Assembly: GCF_000576425.1 (NCBI RefSeq)
Contig: NZ_KK070002.1
Span: forward strand, 33,090-97,089
DNA: 64,000 nucleotides
Reading direction: 5' to 3'
Source: Brachybacterium phenoliresistens
Lineage (GTDB): Bacteria > Actinomycetota > Actinomycetes > Actinomycetales > Dermabacteraceae
Shown: in pieces, positions 61,298 to 64,000 of the stretch
How positions within the stretch are numbered: position 1 is the stretch's first letter
Layout: each line of letters starts with the position of its first letter
The notes under the pieces: generated by a model
Seen by the model: only the letters and a program-made list of their open reading frames with translations
Told to the model about the DNA's origin: nothing
Databases searched by the model: none
Position numbers and translations under genes: made by a program

Positions 61298-62064
61298 GGC
61301 GATCCGGGCCGCGCGAGGCGCAGCACCGCGGCGAGGGCCACGGTGAGGATCCCCCACAGCCCGACCACCGGCGGCAGGGTCCCGGCCAGGCGGTACGCCG
61401 CGCCGAGGCTCGCCGGCGGGCCCTCGAGGGCAGCGCTCACCGCGACGGCGCCGAGCAGCAGCATCGGCAGGGACAGCCACCAGCCCACGCGCAGCATGCG
61501 CGGCGCCGGAGCCGTCGGCCCCGGTTCGCGCCCCCGCAGCCAGTGCACTCCGGCCACGCCGAGGAGGATCAGGCCGCCCAGCCCCGAGCCGTACTGGAGC
61601 ACCTTGTAGCCCGGCAGCGGCCCCCACGGCCGGGCGAGGGCGGGGAGCAGGACCGTGCCGAAGCGGCCCTCGTGGGTGAAGCCGTCCCACAGGATGTGGC
61701 TCGCGATCCCGGCGGCGAGCCCCACCAGGACGAGCGCAGCGCCGCCGGCGGAGGGGAACGTCTCCCGCAGGGCCGCGGCCGGGCCGCGATCCCAGGTCCC
61801 CGGCAGCCGTGAGCCCAGGGCCCGGGGCGCGAGGGCGCGAGCGACCGGGCGCAGCAGCACCCGCCAGATCAGCAGCAGCGCGAGCGCGATCAGCACGGTC
61901 GCCGGGATCCAGCGCGGATCATGCGTCAGGGCGTAGTCCACGCCCGTGCCCCGGAGGAACATCGGCAGATCCGGCGCCATCGCCCCCACGGCGATGGCCG
62001 CCGCCAGCCCGGGACGACGGGCGAACGGCAGCGCGAGGACGGCGTGGCTCGGGGTGAACGGCAT
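61243..62064 (-). CDS. DUF4184 family integral membrane protein
   Basis: A 273-residue membrane protein with MPFTPSHAVLALP at the N-terminus and HILWDGFTHEGRFG near the middle, both hallmarks of DUF4184. Both segments contain His residues of a type found in membrane-bound hydrolases and YdjM-like proteins. About six hydrophobic helices. Function unknown. Its 3' end overlaps the SRPBCC gene on the other strand by 55 bp; the last 18 codons (Ser/Ala/Arg-rich) lie in that overlap. Confidence 0.88.
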   Translation of the reverse strand: MPFTPSHAVLALPFARRPGLAAAIAVGAMAPDLPMFLRGTGVDYALTHDPRWIPATVLIALALLLIWRVLLRPVARALAPRALGSRLPGTWDRGPAAALRETFPSAGGAALVLVGLAAGIASHILWDGFTHEGRFGTVLLPALARPWGPLPGYKVLQYGSGLGGLILLGVAGVHWLRGREPGPTAPAPRMLRVGWWLSLPMLLLGAVAVSAALEGPPASLGAAYRLAGTLPPVVGLWGILTVALAAVLRLARPGSPYASSPSASASEARDRSR

Positions 62065-62136
62065 GGCGGGAACATATCCGTCCGCCCTGCGCACGCCCCG
62101 ATGCCCGACGCCCCGCGGGGCGGCCCGCCGTCATGC

Positions 62137-62985
62137 TCAGGCCGGCACGAACTCCGAGCGCTGCGTGCCCAGGCCCTCGATGCCGATCTCCACGACGTCG
62201 CCCGCGGCGAGATAGGGGAACCGGCCCGACAGCGCGACGCCCTGCGGGGTGCCGGTGTTGATGAGGTCGCCGGGCGAGAGCACCATGTACTGCGAGAGAT
62301 GGTGGACCAGCTGCGCGACGGTGAACACCATGTCGGCGGTGGTCGAGTCCTGGCGCCCCTCCCCGTTCACGGCGGACCACAGCCGCAGGGACTGCGGGTC
62401 GATCTCATCGGCCGGGACCAGGTCGGGGCCGACGGGGTTGAACGCCTCGGCGCACTTGCCCTTGGACCACTGGCCGCCGGACTGCTCGAGCTGGAAGTCC
62501 CGCTCGGAGACGTCGTGGCTGGTCACGTACCCCGCGATGACGTCGAGGGCGTCCTGCTCGGACTCCAGGTACTTCGCCTCGCGGCCGATGACCACGCCCA
62601 GCTCGACCTCCCAGTCCACCTTCGCGGCGCCGCGCGGGATCGGCACGGCGTCCTGCGGGCCGACCACGGTGTTCGGGTGCTTGAAGAAGATGATGGGCGT
62701 GGTGGGCGGCTCCGCCCCGGACTCCGCGGCGTGGGCCGCGTAGTTCTGGCCGATGCAGATGACGGCCGCGGGCCGGGCGATCGGGGAGCCGATGCGCTCG
62801 GACTCCGCGCCCTCCCACACGGGCAGCTCCCCCGCGGCGAGCTTCTCGCGCACATGGGCGATGCCGTCGGCGGCGAGGAAGTCCCCGTCGATGTCTCCGG
62901 TCAGGGAGTCCAGCCGATAGGTCACCCCGCCCTCGACGACGGCCGGCTTCTCGTGTCCGCGGGCACCGATTCGGCGCAGCTGCAT
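62137..62985 (-). CDS. Fumarylacetoacetate hydrolase family protein
   Basis: A 282-residue FAH-superfamily enzyme. The metal ligands are in DWEVELGVVIG, with ICIGQNYAAHAAE and the NTGTPQGVALS loop conserved. It is similar in length and motifs to 2,4-diketo-3-deoxy-L-fuconate hydrolase and ureidoglycolate-lyase-like members. It is divergent from an SDR at 63231 resembling sugar-acid dehydrogenases, so a non-phosphorylated L-fucose or related deoxy-sugar-acid route is plausible. The function in this host is inferred. Confidence 0.9.
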   Translation of the reverse strand: MQLRRIGARGHEKPAVVEGGVTYRLDSLTGDIDGDFLAADGIAHVREKLAAGELPVWEGAESERIGSPIARPAAVICIGQNYAAHAAESGAEPPTTPIIFFKHPNTVVGPQDAVPIPRGAAKVDWEVELGVVIGREAKYLESEQDALDVIAGYVTSHDVSERDFQLEQSGGQWSKGKCAEAFNPVGPDLVPADEIDPQSLRLWSAVNGEGRQDSTTADMVFTVAQLVHHLSQYMVLSPGDLINTGTPQGVALSGRFPYLAAGDVVEIGIEGLGTQRSEFVPA

Positions 62986-63164
62986 GGGGTTCCTCCTCAG
63001 GATCGGCCCGATGATTCGAGGCGCGGTTCAAGCACCGCGGACCAGTCTGGCACGCGCGACCCTCCCTGTCTCCCGACAAGTCAGCCGGTGGGCACGGCAG
63101 AACGGCCCGGCGTCCCCCGTGCCCGCGCCCTCGCGGTGCACACTGAAGCTCCACCCGCCCCTCG

Positions 63165-63179
63165 ATTCATCGGATGAAT
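63165..63179. promoter_or_regulatory. Perfect 15-bp palindrome between FAH and SDR genes
   Basis: ATTCATC, a central G, then GATGAAT: a perfect 7-1-7 inverted repeat. Sites of this form are typical for GntR (FadR-type) regulators of sugar-acid genes. No such regulator is within the window. It lies 52 bp before the SDR start and 180 bp before the FAH start. Confidence 0.65.
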
Positions 63180-63230
63180 AGCGGTATCGTGCCGGGCGAG
63201 CCCACCGCCGATTCCCGCCGAGGAGATCCC

Positions 63231-63998
63231 ATGACCGCACCGACCGACCCCGCCCTCGAGTTCGACGGGATCCGCGCGCTGGTCACCGGCGGCGGCGCCG
63301 GCATCGGCGCGGCGACCGCCACGGCGCTCATGTCCCGCGGCGCCCGCGTCGCGGTGCTGGACCTCGACCCCTCCGGCGCCCCCGACGGCGCCCTGCCGCT
63401 GCGCTGCGACCTCGGGGACACCGCCGCGGTCGAGGCGGCCGTCGAGGAGGCCGCCGCCCAGCTCGGCGGGATCGACGTGGTCATCAACAACGCCGGCATC
63501 GGCGCGCAGGGCGACGTGGCCGCGAACTCCGACGAGGAGTGGCTGCGGGTGCTGGACATCAACGTCCTCTCGGTCGCCCGGGTGACGCGGGCGGCGCTTC
63601 CGCATCTGCGCCGCTCGGAGTCCGCGGCCGTGGTGAACACGGCCTCGATCGCCTCCGCCCTGGGCCTTCCCGACCGCGTGCTCTACTCCGCCTCCAAGGG
63701 CGCCGTGCAGGCGATGACCCTGGCCATGGCGGCGGACTGGGTGCGCGAGGGCATCCGCGTGAACGCCGTCGTCCCGGGCACCGCCAACACGCCGTGGGTG
63801 GGCCGCCTGCTCGATGCGGCCGATGATCCCGCCGCCGAGCGCGCCGCCCTCGAGGCCCGCCAGCCCCACGGCCGCCTCGTCGAGCCCGAGGAGGTCGCCG
63901 AGGCCCACTGCTACCTCGCCTCCCCCCGCAACCGCTCGACCACCGGCGTCCTCCTGCCCATCGACGGCGGCATGACAGGCCTGCGCACCCGCCAGTGA
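63231..63998 (+). CDS. SDR-family oxidoreductase
   Basis: A 255-residue SDR. NAD site TGGGAGIG (residues 18-25), NNAG in VVINNAGIGAQGD, catalytic Ser in NTASIAS, Tyr and Lys in YSASKGA, and the C-terminal PIDGGMT. The start at 63231 has AGGAGA upstream; an earlier in-frame ATG at 63174 would run through the palindrome and is rejected. With the FAH-family gene it may form a 2-keto-3-deoxy-fuconate-type dehydrogenase step. It ends at 63998, two bases before the window end. Confidence 0.92.
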   Translation: MTAPTDPALEFDGIRALVTGGGAGIGAATATALMSRGARVAVLDLDPSGAPDGALPLRCDLGDTAAVEAAVEEAAAQLGGIDVVINNAGIGAQGDVAANSDEEWLRVLDINVLSVARVTRAALPHLRRSESAAVVNTASIASALGLPDRVLYSASKGAVQAMTLAMAADWVREGIRVNAVVPGTANTPWVGRLLDAADDPAAERAALEARQPHGRLVEPEEVAEAHCYLASPRNRSTTGVLLPIDGGMTGLRTRQ

Positions 63999-64000
63999 CC

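Overview
The window is very GC-rich (by eye above 70%) bacterial DNA. Genes are dense and often overlap by 4 bp (ATGA or GTGA), GTG starts are common, and promoters fit TTGACN-17-TANNNT. Exported proteins carry twin-arginine lipoprotein signals, and sugar genes are controlled by LacI, ROK and NrtR-like regulators. This points to a plant-polysaccharide-degrading actinobacterium of the Micrococcales. A Brachybacterium-like (Dermabacteraceae) host is my inference, not something the sequence proves. No tRNA, rRNA, CRISPR, phage or insertion sequence was seen.

Layout. (1) 1-2304: the end of an operon with two Gfo/Idh/MocA oxidoreductases flanking a ThuA-like protein. (2) 2575-16974: a LacI regulator, an SBP-permease-permease importer on the minus strand, a DUF624 protein, and a divergent operon GH3 - GH31 alpha-xylosidase - GH42 beta-galactosidase - CE7 acetyl esterase. 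This enzyme set fits acetylated galacto-xyloglucan oligosaccharides. One operator type (TCGAARCGMTTCGA) occurs at 2465, 7644 and 8538. (3) 17194-18867: an orphan solute-binding lipoprotein. (4) 19060-29746: a ROK regulator and a complete Opp/Dpp-type oligosaccharide importer with two ATPases, followed by a GH2 beta-mannosidase and a LacI-like protein with no DNA-binding domain. This looks like beta-mannoside uptake. (5) 30238-37458: Lpl-type importer, a YesL/DUF624-like protein, a second GH42 and a serine hydrolase, probably for pectin or galactan-derived galactosides. (6) 37479-39302: an SDR and a MmyB-type regulator, divergent, with a gene remnant. (7) 39545-53849: secreted GH30 glucuronoxylanase, CueP-like lipoprotein, two tandem LacI paralogs, an Lpl-type importer, cytoplasmic GH10 and GH3 enzymes, and a LacI gene. 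This is a glucuronoxylan island. (8) 54085-57220: NrtR-type regulator and GH51 arabinofuranosidase. (9) 57355-63998: an AAA ATPase/pentapeptide-repeat pair, TetR with DUF899 and SRPBCC genes, a DUF4184 membrane protein, and a divergent FAH hydrolase/SDR pair.

How it works together. Secreted GH30 cuts xylan outside the cell. Tat-exported lipoproteins and ABC permeases import oligosaccharides, and enzymes without signal peptides finish them in the cytoplasm. The three Lpl-type importers have no ATPase gene here and probably share one encoded elsewhere. The clearest regulatory pattern is a second operator, CGAAASTTTCG-like, next to well-spaced promoters of the orphan SBP, the 30-kb importer, GH30, the 48-kb importer and GH3/GH10. 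This suggests one xylan-type regulon across 35 kb. A 70-bp palindromic element occurs twice (3620, 53925), each time between convergent genes.
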